Part shown: piece by piece, positions 27,877-37,886 of the stretch | Layout of the letters: every line of letters starts with the position of its first letter | How positions within the stretch are numbered: the first letter of the stretch is position 1 | Made by a program: the position numbers and the translations under genes | Notes under the pieces: model-generated | Database searches by the model: none | The model's input: the letters and a program-made list of their open reading frames with translations, nothing else | What the model was told of the DNA's origin: nothing | Source: Shinella kummerowiae | Lineage (GTDB): Bacteria > Pseudomonadota > Alphaproteobacteria > Rhizobiales > Rhizobiaceae | Length of the DNA stretch: 64,000 nt | Assembly (NCBI RefSeq): GCF_009827055.1 | Contig: NZ_WUMK01000008.1 | Location: forward strand, 124,001 to 188,000 | Reading direction: 5' to 3'

Positions 27877-28016
27877 GCCCCTCATCCGGCCTGCCGGCCA
27901 CCTTCTCCCCGCAAGCGGGGCGAAGGGGATATGCCGCACCGGTTTCCCCAACCAATACCATTTCGCGGGGCACGTCCCCTCTCCCCGTTTACGGGGAGAG
28001 GGTTAGGGTGAGGGGC
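27877..28016. repeat. palindromic intergenic repeat, family B (RIME-like)
   Basis: A mosaic of GC-rich palindromes: it begins GCCCCTCATCCGGCCTGCCG, contains CTTCTCCCCG-type arms and ends GGTGAGGGGC, the complement of its start. A second member is at 30875-30993. It resembles rhizobial intergenic mosaic elements. It fills the gap between the convergent xthA and cyclic-nucleotide-binding genes. Confidence 0.8.
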
Positions 28017-28058
28017 CAAGCCTGACAGACAAAGGACCGGTCACAAGGACCTTCCCGT

Positions 28059-28514
28059 TCACGCAAACCGCCGGGCCAGCCCGCGCATCTGGGTAATCAT
28101 CGCTGAAAGATTTTCGCGGATGCGCGCATCCACCAGCACGGCAACATCAGGATACTCTTCCAGCATGCGCCGGAACAGCGGACGGTTGATGCGGATGACC
28201 TCGCTGTCCTCAACGGCAACCGCCGTATATTTGCGCTCGACGGCCGAGATCATCGCAAGCTCGGAAAGCAGCGTGCCGGCGTCCGCCATGCCTTCCTCGC
28301 GGGTCGACCCGTCGCGCTGCGTCGAGGTGAGCTGAAACGCGCCGTAGGCGACGACGAAGCCGCAATCCGCCGACGTGCCCTCGCGAAACAGCGTCTGCCC
28401 CTCGACCAGCCGACGCCGCTCGGCGCCGAAGGCCATCAGGCGCAGCTTGTCCTCGGCAAGGCCGGCAAAAAGCGGCACCTGGGAAAGAAGGGCGATGTCG
28501 TCGGCGAGTGCCAC
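28059..28514 (-). CDS. cyclic-nucleotide-binding domain protein without HTH
   Basis: 151 aa consisting of a single cNMP-binding beta-barrel (LSQVPLFAGLAEDKLRLMAF, VEGQTLFREGTSADCGFVVA, the GTLLSELAMISAVERKYTAV phosphate cassette) and a C-terminal helix. No DNA-binding helix-turn-helix follows, so it is not a classical Crp/Fnr activator. GTG start with AAGGAGCG upstream. It lies 18 bp downstream of the response regulator on the same strand and probably shares its transcript. Confidence 0.85.
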   Translation of the reverse strand: MALADDIALLSQVPLFAGLAEDKLRLMAFGAERRRLVEGQTLFREGTSADCGFVVAYGAFQLTSTQRDGSTREEGMADAGTLLSELAMISAVERKYTAVAVEDSEVIRINRPLFRRMLEEYPDVAVLVDARIRENLSAMITQMRGLARRFA

Positions 28515-28532
28515 GTCGGGCGCTCCTTTTGA

Positions 28533-29216
28533 TTACGGTACGATCTTGTAGCCGCCGTTCTCTGTCACGAGAATCTCCGCATTGGAAGGGTCGCGCTCGA
28601 TCTTCTGGCGCAGGCGGTAGACGTGGGTTTCCAGCGTGTGGGTCGTCACGCCGGAATTGTAGCCCCAGACTTCCTCGAGAAGCACGTCGCGCGTCACCAC
28701 TTTCTGGTCGGCGCGGTAGAGATAGCGGATGATCGCCGCCTCCTTTTCCGTCAGCCGGATCTTCTGCCCGTTTTCCAGTGTCAGCAGCTTCTGGCCGGGC
28801 TTGAACGTGTAGGGGCCGACGCTGAAGGTGGCATCCTCGCTGCTCTCGTGCTGGCGCAACTGGGCGCGGATGCGCGCAAGCAGCACGGCGAAGCGGAACG
28901 GCTTCGTCACATAGTCATTCGCGCCGGCCTCGAGACCGAGGATCGTGTCCGAATCGGTGTCGTGCCCGGTCAGCATGATGATCGGCGCCTTGAAACCGCC
29001 CTTGCGCAGCAGCTTGACCGCCTCGCGGCCATCCATGTCCGGCAGGCCGACATCCATGATCAACAGGTCGATCTGGTTGGCGCGGGCCGCCTGGATGCCC
29101 TTGCCGGCGGTGGTTTCCTCGAGCGTGGCGAATTCCTCGTAGAGCGAAAGCTGCTCGACGAGCGTTTCACGGAGGTCGTTGTCGTCGTCAACAAGAAGGA
29201 TCGTGCGGGATGTCAT
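28533..29216 (-). CDS. OmpR/PhoB-family response regulator
   Basis: 227 aa. Receiver domain with acidic pocket DDD (9-11-12 region), phosphorylation site Asp55 (LLIMDVGLPD) and switch residues in IIMLTGHD and YVTKPF. The C-terminal winged helix (about 130-225) ends THTLETHVYRLRQKIERD. No histidine kinase gene is adjacent. The receiver sequence reminds me of the alphaproteobacterial CenR type of essential envelope regulator, but I cannot confirm that without an alignment. Confidence 0.92.
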   Translation of the reverse strand: MTSRTILLVDDDNDLRETLVEQLSLYEEFATLEETTAGKGIQAARANQIDLLIMDVGLPDMDGREAVKLLRKGGFKAPIIMLTGHDTDSDTILGLEAGANDYVTKPFRFAVLLARIRAQLRQHESSEDATFSVGPYTFKPGQKLLTLENGQKIRLTEKEAAIIRYLYRADQKVVTRDVLLEEVWGYNSGVTTHTLETHVYRLRQKIERDPSNAEILVTENGGYKIVP

Positions 29217-29348
29217 GCTTTACCTCTCGGCATTCTCCCGGAAAGTAAGGGAGTCGGGGCCAAAATTCAAATGGAAGGGATGGCCTTCTGGCTGCGCCTG
29301 TGTCTAAGCCTGTTCAATCGCCCGATGGCGCGAATATGGCAGGGACGG

Positions 29349-29894
29349 ATGAGCAGGATCACTTCTCCTAAACATTGCGTGAAGACCATCCTCGTGCGCC
29401 CTGCGCCGGGCAGCAAGACCCGCGCGATCGTGCAGGTCGGCTCCTTGCGCATCTCCGCCGTCCTCGGGCGCTCCGGACGCACCAGCCGCAAGCGTGAGGG
29501 CGATGGCGCAACACCGATTGCCGCCATGCCGCTTCTCTCCGGTTTCCTGCGCGGAGATCGGCTGGCCCAGCCGAAGACGGCCTTGCCGCTGCGCCGCATC
29601 CGCCCCTCCATGCTCTGGTGCGACGATCCCGGCCATGCAAGCTACAATCGCCTCATCCGCGCCCCCTTCAAGCCGAGCCATGAGGACATGCGGCGCGAGG
29701 ACGCGCTCTACGACATCTGCCTCGTGCTCGACTGGAACGTGACGTCGCGCCGCCGCAACGGCGGATCGGCGATCTTCTTTCACCTCTTCCGCCCAGACAA
29801 GCCGCAGACCGCCGGCTGCATCGCCGTTTCCCGACGAGACATGCTGCTGATCCTGCCGCATCTGCGCCGCGGCACGGTCGTGCGGGTTCTCTGA
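29349..29894 (+). CDS. YkuD-type L,D-transpeptidase
   Basis: 181 aa. The catalytic motif is H-x-n-(S/T)xGC-like: FFHLFRPDKPQTAGCIAVS, with His145 and Cys157. The N-terminal strand-rich portion (ILVRPAPGSKTRAIVQVG, KREGDGATPIA) is the short YkuD form without signal peptide. It would form or edit L,D cross-links in peptidoglycan, although short cytoplasmic-looking forms are of unclear role. The start is uncertain: ATG 29271, 29280 and 29324 are in frame upstream, but homologous sequence begins about here. Confidence 0.8.
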   Translation: MSRITSPKHCVKTILVRPAPGSKTRAIVQVGSLRISAVLGRSGRTSRKREGDGATPIAAMPLLSGFLRGDRLAQPKTALPLRRIRPSMLWCDDPGHASYNRLIRAPFKPSHEDMRREDALYDICLVLDWNVTSRRRNGGSAIFFHLFRPDKPQTAGCIAVSRRDMLLILPHLRRGTVVRVL

Positions 29895-30028
29895 ATTTTC
29901 TGCCGGAGCGCCGCTGAAATGGCGCGCCGCCGGACCTATATGCTTTCCCGACCGTCGCCGGGCTGCAAGGCGCCACGGGAAACCCGTCCGGGTTCAAGCA
30001 CGCCGTCCCTTTTCACGGAGCGATTCTG

Positions 30029-30859
30029 ATGAGCGATCAAACGACAATCACCTTTCACGACGGCAACAGCATTCCCCAGGTCGGCCTCGGCGTCTGGCAG
30101 ACCCCCAACGACACGGCCGTGACCGCGGTCAAGGCGGCCCTTGCCACCGGCTACCGCCACATCGATACGGCGGCAATCTATGAGAACGAGCAGGGCGTGG
30201 GTGAAGGCATCCGCGCCTCCGGCGTCGCCCGGGCGGAAATCTTCCTGACGACAAAACTCTGGAATTCCGACCAGGGCTACGAACAGACCCTGAAAGCCTT
30301 CGATGCCAGCCTGAAGCGGCTCGGCACCGACTATGTCGATCTCTACCTCATCCACTGGCCGGCGCCGAAGCGCGACCAGTATGTCGATACCTGGAAGGCG
30401 TTCATCCAGCTGCAGAAGGAAGGCCGCGCCCGCTCGATCGGCGTGTCCAATTTCTATCCGGAACACCTGCAGCGCCTGATCGACGAGACCGGCATCACGC
30501 CCGTCATCAACCAGATCGAGCTGCACCCCGACTTCCCGCAAACACAGGCACGCGCCTACCACGACAAACACCGCATCATCACCCAGTCCTGGAGCCCGCT
30601 TGGCCAGGGCACGTTGCTGGAAAACCCGGTGGTCGCCAAGGTCGCCGCAAAACATGGCCGCACGCCGGCCCAGGTCATCACCCGCTGGCACATCGACAAC
30701 GGGCTGGTGGTCATTCCGAAGTCCGTGACGCCGTCGCGCATCGAAGAAAATTTCAAGGTCTTCGACTTCAAGCTCGACGCCGACGACATGGCGACCTTTG
30801 CCGGCCTCGAAAAGGATGGCAAGCGGATCGGGCCCGATCCGATGACGGCATCGTTTTAA
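30029..30859 (+). CDS. aldo/keto reductase (2,5-diketo-D-gluconate reductase-like)
   Basis: 276 aa NADPH-dependent oxidoreductase with a TIM barrel. The catalytic tetrad is readable: Asp and Tyr in RHIDTAAIYENEQGVGEGI, Lys in TTKLWNSD and His in LYLIHWPAP. The cofactor segment IPKSVTPSRIEENFKVFDF is the standard phosphate-binding loop. Closest by pattern to the DkgA/DkgB branch. The physiological substrate is unknown. Single gene, bounded by a family B repeat. Confidence 0.9.
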   Translation: MSDQTTITFHDGNSIPQVGLGVWQTPNDTAVTAVKAALATGYRHIDTAAIYENEQGVGEGIRASGVARAEIFLTTKLWNSDQGYEQTLKAFDASLKRLGTDYVDLYLIHWPAPKRDQYVDTWKAFIQLQKEGRARSIGVSNFYPEHLQRLIDETGITPVINQIELHPDFPQTQARAYHDKHRIITQSWSPLGQGTLLENPVVAKVAAKHGRTPAQVITRWHIDNGLVVIPKSVTPSRIEENFKVFDFKLDADDMATFAGLEKDGKRIGPDPMTASF

Positions 30860-30874
30860 CGACCGCAGGCGGAT

Positions 30875-30993
30875 GCCCCCTCATCCGCCTGCCGGCACCT
30901 TCTCCCCGCTGGGGAGAAGGGGATAGGCCGCGACGTCTCGTTTCCCTTCTCCCCCGCGGGGAGAAGGTGGCCCGTAGGGCCGGATGAGGGGGG
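30875..30993. repeat. palindromic intergenic repeat, family B (RIME-like)
   Basis: Starts with CCCCCTCATCCGCCTGCCGG and ends with the complement CCGGATGAGGGGGG; inside are two hairpins built on CTTCTCCCCGC/GGGGAGAAGG. Same family as 27877-28016. It lies between two convergent genes and could act as a bidirectional terminator. Confidence 0.82.
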
Positions 30994-31043
30994 TATTTAC
31001 ATGGGCGCAAAAGCAACACAGGGGCCAAGACCCATCTGCCTCG

Positions 31044-31556
31044 CTATTTCAGTACCTTCGGCGTGACGAAGCTTTCGAGCCTGCCTGCGCCCGGCGCGAC
31101 ATTCTCCCAACGCGCGACATCGAAGGTGATCACCGCCAGTCCCGCTGTCGGATATTTGGTCCGCAGCCGCGCCAGCGCATCGGCATCACCGTCCGGGGCC
31201 AGGAGCGCTGCCAAACTCTCGAAGCCGGGATTGTGACCGATGGCGAGCAGCCGTTCGCTCTCCTCCGGTGCGTCCCGGATTGCCGTGAGGATCGCCTCCG
31301 GCTCGGCCTCGTAGATCGACGGCACCGTGCGGAACGGGCATGGACCCGCAAGCGCAAGCTCGACCAGCCCCCAGGTCTCCTGCGTGCGCCGCGCCGACGA
31401 GACCAGCGCGAAATCCGGCTGAAGCCCGGAGGCAGCGATGTAGGCGCCCATGCGCGGCGCGTCCCGCCGGCCACGGTTGCCCAGCGGCCGCTCGTGGTCC
31501 TCCACACCCTCCGGCCAGGCGGATTTGGCGTGACGCAGCAGAAGCAGGCGTTTCAT
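31044..31556 (-). CDS. SixA-like histidine phosphatase
   Basis: 170 aa. The phosphoglycerate-mutase-like catalytic motif LLLLRHAKSAWP (RHG/RHA) is at the N-terminus, the second Arg is in VSSARRTQETW, and the catalytic His region is LLAIGHNPGFE. It resembles SixA, which dephosphorylates phosphohistidine proteins. ATG 31556 has AGGAGATCCCC. It lies downstream of leuC, from which it is separated by a strong hairpin. Confidence 0.88.
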   Translation of the reverse strand: MKRLLLLRHAKSAWPEGVEDHERPLGNRGRRDAPRMGAYIAASGLQPDFALVSSARRTQETWGLVELALAGPCPFRTVPSIYEAEPEAILTAIRDAPEESERLLAIGHNPGFESLAALLAPDGDADALARLRTKYPTAGLAVITFDVARWENVAPGAGRLESFVTPKVLK

Positions 31557-31575
31557 GGGGATCTCCTGAAATGCA

Positions 31576-31601
31576 AAGGCCGGGAGCATGCTCCCGGCCT
31601 T
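31576..31601 (-). terminator. hairpin between leuC and the SixA-like gene
   Basis: A perfect 26-nt palindrome AAGGCCGGGAGCA / TGCTCCCGGCCTT; on the minus strand it is followed by TTGCATTTC. Probably ends the leuC transcript. Confidence 0.65.
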
Positions 31602-31627
31602 CTATCACATCGGTACAAAGACCGGGA

Positions 31628-33037
<1,410 letters not shown>

Positions 33038-33108
33038 GGCTCTTCATCCGCTGGCATGTTGAGGGGTACAGGAATTCGGCAGGACGGGGCCTGCAGGATC
33101 GAAAGCGA

Positions 33109-33225
33109 TCAGGCTAGGCGGCTGGTGAGCGCCCCGAAGACACGCGCAAAGAAGCGTGCCGGCAGGCGCTTGTGATCCTGCAGCACGACGACATGCTTTT
33201 CCGTGCATCCGAACTTGGATTCCAT
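33109..33225 (-). CDS. candidate small protein upstream of leuC
   Basis: A 38-codon frame from ATG 33225 (an in-frame ATG is also at 33234) to TGA, reading MESKFGCTEKHVVVLQDHKR and then a basic, aromatic tail RFFARVFGALTSRLA. Codon third positions are strongly GC-rich like neighbouring genes. No clear Shine-Dalgarno. It is not a leucine-rich attenuator-type leader. The 33038-33382 gap holds nothing else I can support except the start region of the divergent channel gene. Confidence 0.38.
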   Translation of the reverse strand: MESKFGCTEKHVVVLQDHKRLPARFFARVFGALTSRLA

Positions 33226-33382
33226 GGTTCGCATATAGCGATTTTTGCGACACTCGGCAAGTTGCCCGCCAGCGCCGTCGTTTACGCTCTTCCTAAAATT
33301 TCCGGCGGGCCTTCTTGCCGTGGCCCCGAATTTTTGACACTCGATAGACGTATCCGGCTAAGGGTCGGCCAAGGGGACAAAC

Positions 33383-35281
33383 ATGAAGACGATTACCTGG
33401 CGGGACCGCCTGCGCTACCAGTTCGACAAGAGCATGGCGGCGGGGCCGATCGCGCTGATCGGCTGGCTGACGGTGATCTCGCTGGTGGTGATCGTCATTG
33501 CGGGCCTGTTCCTGGCGATCACCGGCATTGCGCAGGAGGGCGCCGAGCCCGTCTCCTTCATCGAGGGCGCCTGGGAATCGCTGATGCGCACCATGGATGC
33601 CGGCGCCATGGGCGGCGATGTCGGCTGGGGCTTCCGTGGTGTCTCGCTCTTCGTCACCGTCGCCGGCATCTTCGTCTTCTCCGCCCTTATCGGCGTGCTG
33701 AGCTCCGGCCTCGACGAAAAGCTCGACGAACTGCGCAAGGGCCGCTCGCATGTGCTGGAGAAAGACCACACGATCATCTTCAACTGGTCGCCGTCGATCT
33801 TCGACGTGATTTCCGAACTCGTCATCGCCAACCAGAGCCGCCGCAATCCGCGCATCGTCATCATGGCCTCGAAGGACAAGGTGGAGATGGAGGACGAGAT
33901 CGCCGACAAGATCGAGGATCTCGGCAACACGCGCATCATCTGCCGCAGCGGCGACCCGACGGACCTCTACGACGTCAACATCGTCAACCCGCAGGCGTCG
34001 CGCTCGATCATCGTGCTCTCGCCGGAGAGCGACTACGCGGATTCCCAGGTCATCAAGACGGTACTCGCCCTCGTCAACGATCCGGGCCGGCGCAAGGAGC
34101 CCTACCAGATCGCCGCCGAAATCCGCGATGCGAAGAACGCCGAGGTCGCCCGCATCGTCGGCGGCGGCGAGTTGCAACTGGTGCTCGCCGACGAGCTGAT
34201 CTCGCGCATCGTCGTCAGCTCCAGCCGGCAGGCCGGGCTTTCCGCCGTCTATACCGAACTGCTCGATTTCGACGGCTCGGAAATCTACACCGTCGAACAG
34301 CCGGCCCTTGTCGGGAAATCCTTCGGCCATGCGGTCATGGCCTACGAGACATCGACGCTGATCGGCCTTTGCGACAATGACGGCGTGGTGCATCTCAACC
34401 CGCCGACAAACCGCATCATCCTCGCCGGCGAACGGGCCATCCTGATTGCCGAGGACGATGCGACGATCAAGCTGAGGACCGGGGACTTCGAGGTCGACCG
34501 CGACATCGTGCGCCCGCGTGTCCACCGCGAGCCGGGGCCGGAGCGCACGCTGCTGCTCGGCTGGAACCGGCGCGGGCCGATCATCACACAGGAACTGTCG
34601 CGCTACGTTTCGCCGGGCTCGGAACTGCTGATCGCCGCCAACACGCCGGACCTGGAGACGGAGGTCGCGGGGCTCACCTATTTGCAGGAGAACCTGACGG
34701 TTCGCTCGGCGGTGATCGACACGTCGAACCGCGCCGCACTCGATGCGCTCGACGTGCCCGCCTACGACCACGTGCTGGTGCTCGGCTACAGCGACCACAT
34801 GGCCGCCCAGCCGGCCGATACCGCCACGCTGGTGACGCTGCTCCAGCTTCGCAAGATCGCCGAGGCCGCCAACCAGCATATCGGCATCGTCAGCGAGATG
34901 ATCGACGTGCGCAACCGCAACCTCGCCGCCGTCACCCGCGCCGACGACTTCGTCGTCAGCAACAAGCTGGTGAGCCTGATGCTGGCGCAGGCTTCGGAAA
35001 ACGACATGATGGCGCAGATCTTCGACGAGTTGCTCGACGAGGACGGCTCGGAAATCTACATGCGCCCGGTCACCGACTATATCGCCATCGACCGGCCGGT
35101 GAACTTCTACACCGTCAATCTTGCCGCCCTCATCCGCGGCGAGGTCGCGCTCGGCTACAGCCGCGCCAACGCGCCGGGGCATGACCCGCGCAATATGGGC
35201 GGGGTCGTCGTCAATCCGGTGAAGTCGGACAAGATCGCGTTCGACCCCACCGACCGCCTGATCATCCTTGCCCGCGAGTGA
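33383..35281 (+). CDS. CASTOR/POLLUX-like ion channel
   Basis: 632 aa membrane protein. One hydrophobic segment is near 20-52, then a pore-like loop SLMRTMDAGAMGGDVGWGFR and a second segment near 88-112 (LFVTVAGIFVFSALIGVLSS). Two tandem RCK/TrkA-N-like nucleotide-binding modules follow (first from HTIIFNWSPSIFDVISEL, second from TLLLGWNRRGPIITQEL). This layout matches bacterial homologues of the plant CASTOR/POLLUX/DMI1 channels. The selectivity filter is not the canonical TVGYG of potassium channels. The transported ion is unproven. Monocistronic; its stop is 7 bp from the convergent permease gene. Confidence 0.88.
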   Translation: MKTITWRDRLRYQFDKSMAAGPIALIGWLTVISLVVIVIAGLFLAITGIAQEGAEPVSFIEGAWESLMRTMDAGAMGGDVGWGFRGVSLFVTVAGIFVFSALIGVLSSGLDEKLDELRKGRSHVLEKDHTIIFNWSPSIFDVISELVIANQSRRNPRIVIMASKDKVEMEDEIADKIEDLGNTRIICRSGDPTDLYDVNIVNPQASRSIIVLSPESDYADSQVIKTVLALVNDPGRRKEPYQIAAEIRDAKNAEVARIVGGGELQLVLADELISRIVVSSSRQAGLSAVYTELLDFDGSEIYTVEQPALVGKSFGHAVMAYETSTLIGLCDNDGVVHLNPPTNRIILAGERAILIAEDDATIKLRTGDFEVDRDIVRPRVHREPGPERTLLLGWNRRGPIITQELSRYVSPGSELLIAANTPDLETEVAGLTYLQENLTVRSAVIDTSNRAALDALDVPAYDHVLVLGYSDHMAAQPADTATLVTLLQLRKIAEAANQHIGIVSEMIDVRNRNLAAVTRADDFVVSNKLVSLMLAQASENDMMAQIFDELLDEDGSEIYMRPVTDYIAIDRPVNFYTVNLAALIRGEVALGYSRANAPGHDPRNMGGVVVNPVKSDKIAFDPTDRLIILARE

Positions 35282-35287
35282 GCGGCC

Positions 35288-36094
35288 TCAGATGCGGCGC
35301 AGGCGTCTTTCCAGGGTGCGAAGCCCGAGCGAAAGGCCGATCGTCAGGATGAGATAGACATAGGCGACGATGGAATAGGTCTCGAAGAAGCGGAACGACC
35401 CGGAGGCGTAGACCTTGCCCATCTGCGTGATGTCGGCGACGCCGAGCACCGAGACGAGCGAACTGTCCTTCACCATCGCCACGAAATCGTTGCCGAGCGG
35501 CGGCAGGATGACACGCACCGCCTGCGGGAAGACGACGAGCCGGAAGCGCTGGAACCGCGACAAGCCCAGCGCCTTGGCCGCCTCGATCTGTCCCTTGTCC
35601 ACCGCCAGAATGCCGGCACGGAAAACCTCGGCGATGAAGGCGGAATAGCCGATCATCAGCGCGAAGATCGCCCGCCACATCAGGGAAAGATCGCGCACCT
35701 GCATCGGCTCGACAAGGCCGGCGCCGACCAGCGGCGAGAGCACGAGGTTGATCAACGCCACCAGCGCCGGCGCACCGACGAAGGCGATGTAGAACAGCAG
35801 AACGAGGATCGGCACGCCACGGATCACCTCCGTATAGAAGCGGGCGATCTGGCGCAGCGCCTTGCTGTCCGACAGCGCCATCAACGCGACGCCGAGGCCA
35901 AGCAGGGTGGCGAGCAGGAAGGCGACGAGGGTCACGAAGATCGTCACCCACAGCCCCTTCAGCACGACGCTGAACACCTGCGTATAGAGATCATTGGCAA
36001 TGATGACGCCGGCAAGCGCCAGCGCGATCACGCCGAGAGCGACCAGCCACCAGGGATAGTCGTCCTTCGACGCGTCAGAGGAAACGGGCGCCAT
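35288..36094 (-). CDS. polar amino acid ABC transporter permease
   Basis: 268 aa, HisM/GlnP family. After a first membrane segment (ALGVIALALAGVIIANDL) come about five helices and the permease EAA-type loop AKALGLSRFQRFRLVVFPQA. The C-terminal arginine-rich LGLRTLERRLRRI is usual. It lies 9 bp downstream of the binding-protein gene. No ATP-binding subunit gene is in the neighbourhood: the next gene is convergent and unrelated, so the ATPase must be supplied from elsewhere. Confidence 0.92.
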   Translation of the reverse strand: MAPVSSDASKDDYPWWLVALGVIALALAGVIIANDLYTQVFSVVLKGLWVTIFVTLVAFLLATLLGLGVALMALSDSKALRQIARFYTEVIRGVPILVLLFYIAFVGAPALVALINLVLSPLVGAGLVEPMQVRDLSLMWRAIFALMIGYSAFIAEVFRAGILAVDKGQIEAAKALGLSRFQRFRLVVFPQAVRVILPPLGNDFVAMVKDSSLVSVLGVADITQMGKVYASGSFRFFETYSIVAYVYLILTIGLSLGLRTLERRLRRI

Positions 36095-36103
36095 GGCCGC
36101 CCG

Positions 36104-36901
36104 CTACTGGCCCATCTTGTAGTCGAGGAACCACTTTTTGTTGAGCCCATCGAGCGTGCCGTCGGCCTTGAGTGCGGCGATTGCCGCGTTGACGGGAGCG
36201 ACGAGATCGGAGCCCTTCGGGAAGATGAAACCGAAATCCTCGGTGCCGAGCGGCTCGCCGACGACCTTCAGCTTGCCGCCGGACGCATCGACATAGCCCT
36301 TGGCGGCAACGCTGTCGGTCAGGACGAGATCGACGTCACCGCCCTGAAGCGCCTGCACCGTCGCGCCGAACGTCTCGAACAGCTTGATGCGCGGGTTCTG
36401 CTCGTTGCCGTCGAGGATTTCATAGACGGCGGTGTAGAAGGGCGAGGTGCCCGGCTGCGCGGCGATCAGCCCATCCGTCAACGCTGCAAAGGACTTCGCA
36501 TCGGTGAAGCGCGTCTCGTCGGCACGCACCAGCATGAACTGCTGCGAGCGCATATAGGGGTCGGAGAAATCCACCTTCTCCTTGCGGTCGTCCTTGATGG
36601 TGATGCCGGTCATGCCGATGTTGTACTGGTTGTCGGAGACCGCCTGGATCATCGCGTCCCACGCGGTGTTCTGGTACTCGACCTTGAAGTTCAGCCGCTT
36701 GGCGATCTCGTTCATCGCGTCATATTCCCAGCCGATCTGGTTGCCGGTCTTGGGATCGACGAATTGCAGCGGCGGATAGGCATTTTCCGTGACGACAACG
36801 ACCGTCTTGCCGCCGAGGTCCGGCAGATCCGCGGCGAATGCGACGGCGGGCATGAGGGCAACGGCAGCAAGGCCTGCAAGAACGGCGCGGCGGGAAAACA
36901 T
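36104..36901 (-). CDS. ABC transporter substrate-binding protein (polar amino acid)
   Basis: 265 aa periplasmic protein of the SBP-bac-3 family. ATG 36901 (AGGAGC upstream) is better than TTG 36904. The signal peptide FSRRAVLAGLAAVALMPAVA ends AFA. Then TVVVTENAYPPLQFVDPKTG and IGWEYDAMNEIAKRLNFKVE, the standard first lobe, and GMTGITIKDDRKEKVDFSDP. It delivers its ligand to the permease encoded next. The ligand is unknown. Confidence 0.93.
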   Translation of the reverse strand: MFSRRAVLAGLAAVALMPAVAFAADLPDLGGKTVVVVTENAYPPLQFVDPKTGNQIGWEYDAMNEIAKRLNFKVEYQNTAWDAMIQAVSDNQYNIGMTGITIKDDRKEKVDFSDPYMRSQQFMLVRADETRFTDAKSFAALTDGLIAAQPGTSPFYTAVYEILDGNEQNPRIKLFETFGATVQALQGGDVDLVLTDSVAAKGYVDASGGKLKVVGEPLGTEDFGFIFPKGSDLVAPVNAAIAALKADGTLDGLNKKWFLDYKMGQ

Positions 36902-36993
36902 CAACTATGCTCCTGAATTGTGGCGGCGGAACACTGTCACAGGTTCAGGCGGGCAGGCAAGCATGACGCTTGCGTGCAAAGGCTTTTTCGTAA

Positions 36994-37026
36994 AACAAAA
37001 AAGCCGCCGGCCAAGGCCGACGGCTT
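36994..37026 (-). terminator. intrinsic terminator after rplS
   Basis: On the minus strand AAGCCGTCGGCC-TTGG-CCGGCGGCTT is followed by TTTTTGTTTTACG. A textbook Rho-independent terminator at the end of the ribosomal-protein transcript. Confidence 0.9.
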
Positions 37027-37048
37027 CGATCGATCAGATCGGCGCTGA

Positions 37049-37585
37049 TTACTCAGCGGCGGCTTCTGCAGCCTTTGCGGCTTCGTCAGCGGCTGCCTTT
37101 TCGGCAGCTTCTGCTGCGGCCTTTTCAGCGGCGAGCGCCTGGGCGGCTGCGACCTTCTCGGCTTCGAGACGGGCCTTTTCTTCGGCAACGGCGGCGCGCT
37201 CGGCGTCGTTCAGGTTGCGGGCGCGCGTGCCGGTGTTCTCGACGATACGAGCCGACTTGCCGCGACGGTCGCGCAGGTAATAGAGCTTGGCGCGGCGGAC
37301 CTTACCGCGGCGCACGACTTCGACGCTTTCGACGAGCGGCGAGTAAACCGGGAAAACGCGCTCGACGCCTTCGCCGTAGGAAATCTTGCGAACGGTGAAG
37401 CTCTCGTTGATGCTACCACCCGAACGGGCGATGCAGACGCCTTCATAGGCCTGAACGCGGGTACGCGAGCCTTCCGTCACGCGGACGTTGACGCGCAGCG
37501 TGTCGCCCGGGGAGAATTCCGGAAGCTGGCGCTTGGCTTCGATCTTCGCGGCCTGTTCGGCTTCGAGCTGCTGAATGATGTTCAT
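37049..37585 (-). CDS. rplS: 50S ribosomal protein L19
   Basis: 178 aa. The core (residues 1-125) is standard L19: [61 protein letters not shown] 50-residue Ala/Glu/Lys-rich C-terminal extension follows, predicted to be helical and typical of Rhizobiales L19. The start is ATG 37585. It sits at the subunit interface. It has its own strong terminator; trmD lies about 1 kb upstream with the TSUP gene in between. Confidence 0.96.
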   Translation of the reverse strand: MNIIQQLEAEQAAKIEAKRQLPEFSPGDTLRVNVRVTEGSRTRVQAYEGVCIARSGGSINESFTVRKISYGEGVERVFPVYSPLVESVEVVRRGKVRRAKLYYLRDRRGKSARIVENTGTRARNLNDAERAAVAEEKARLEAEKVAAAQALAAEKAAAEAAEKAAADEAAKAAEAAAE

Positions 37586-37886
37586 CGGTCTAAACCTTCT
37601 GGTTCTTCTGAAACAGCCAGAGCGCTCGACGGTCGCCTTCGAGGTCATGCCTCTTGGGTTAGCCCGTTGCCGGGCGGAGCGGATTCGCCATTCTTTGCTT
37701 GCAGGTCGGCTGGGTAATCCCAAATCCGTGCGGGCCAATACACCAATCGAACCGGCTTGTCATCCCCGACGAGCAAAGAATCCGCCGGGAACGCCGGTTT
37801 TCGGAGCTTGCCGGCCGTTTGCCGCCACGCTATCACCCAAACGGGAGAAGCGACACGGCATCCCGGCCGCTGCCGCCGGGAGTATC

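Noticed and set aside
33211-33240. TGCATCCGAAC resembling the ECF promoter element
   Set aside because: Only the first part matches, and no CG-type -10 element occurs at the spacing seen at 14417-14463.
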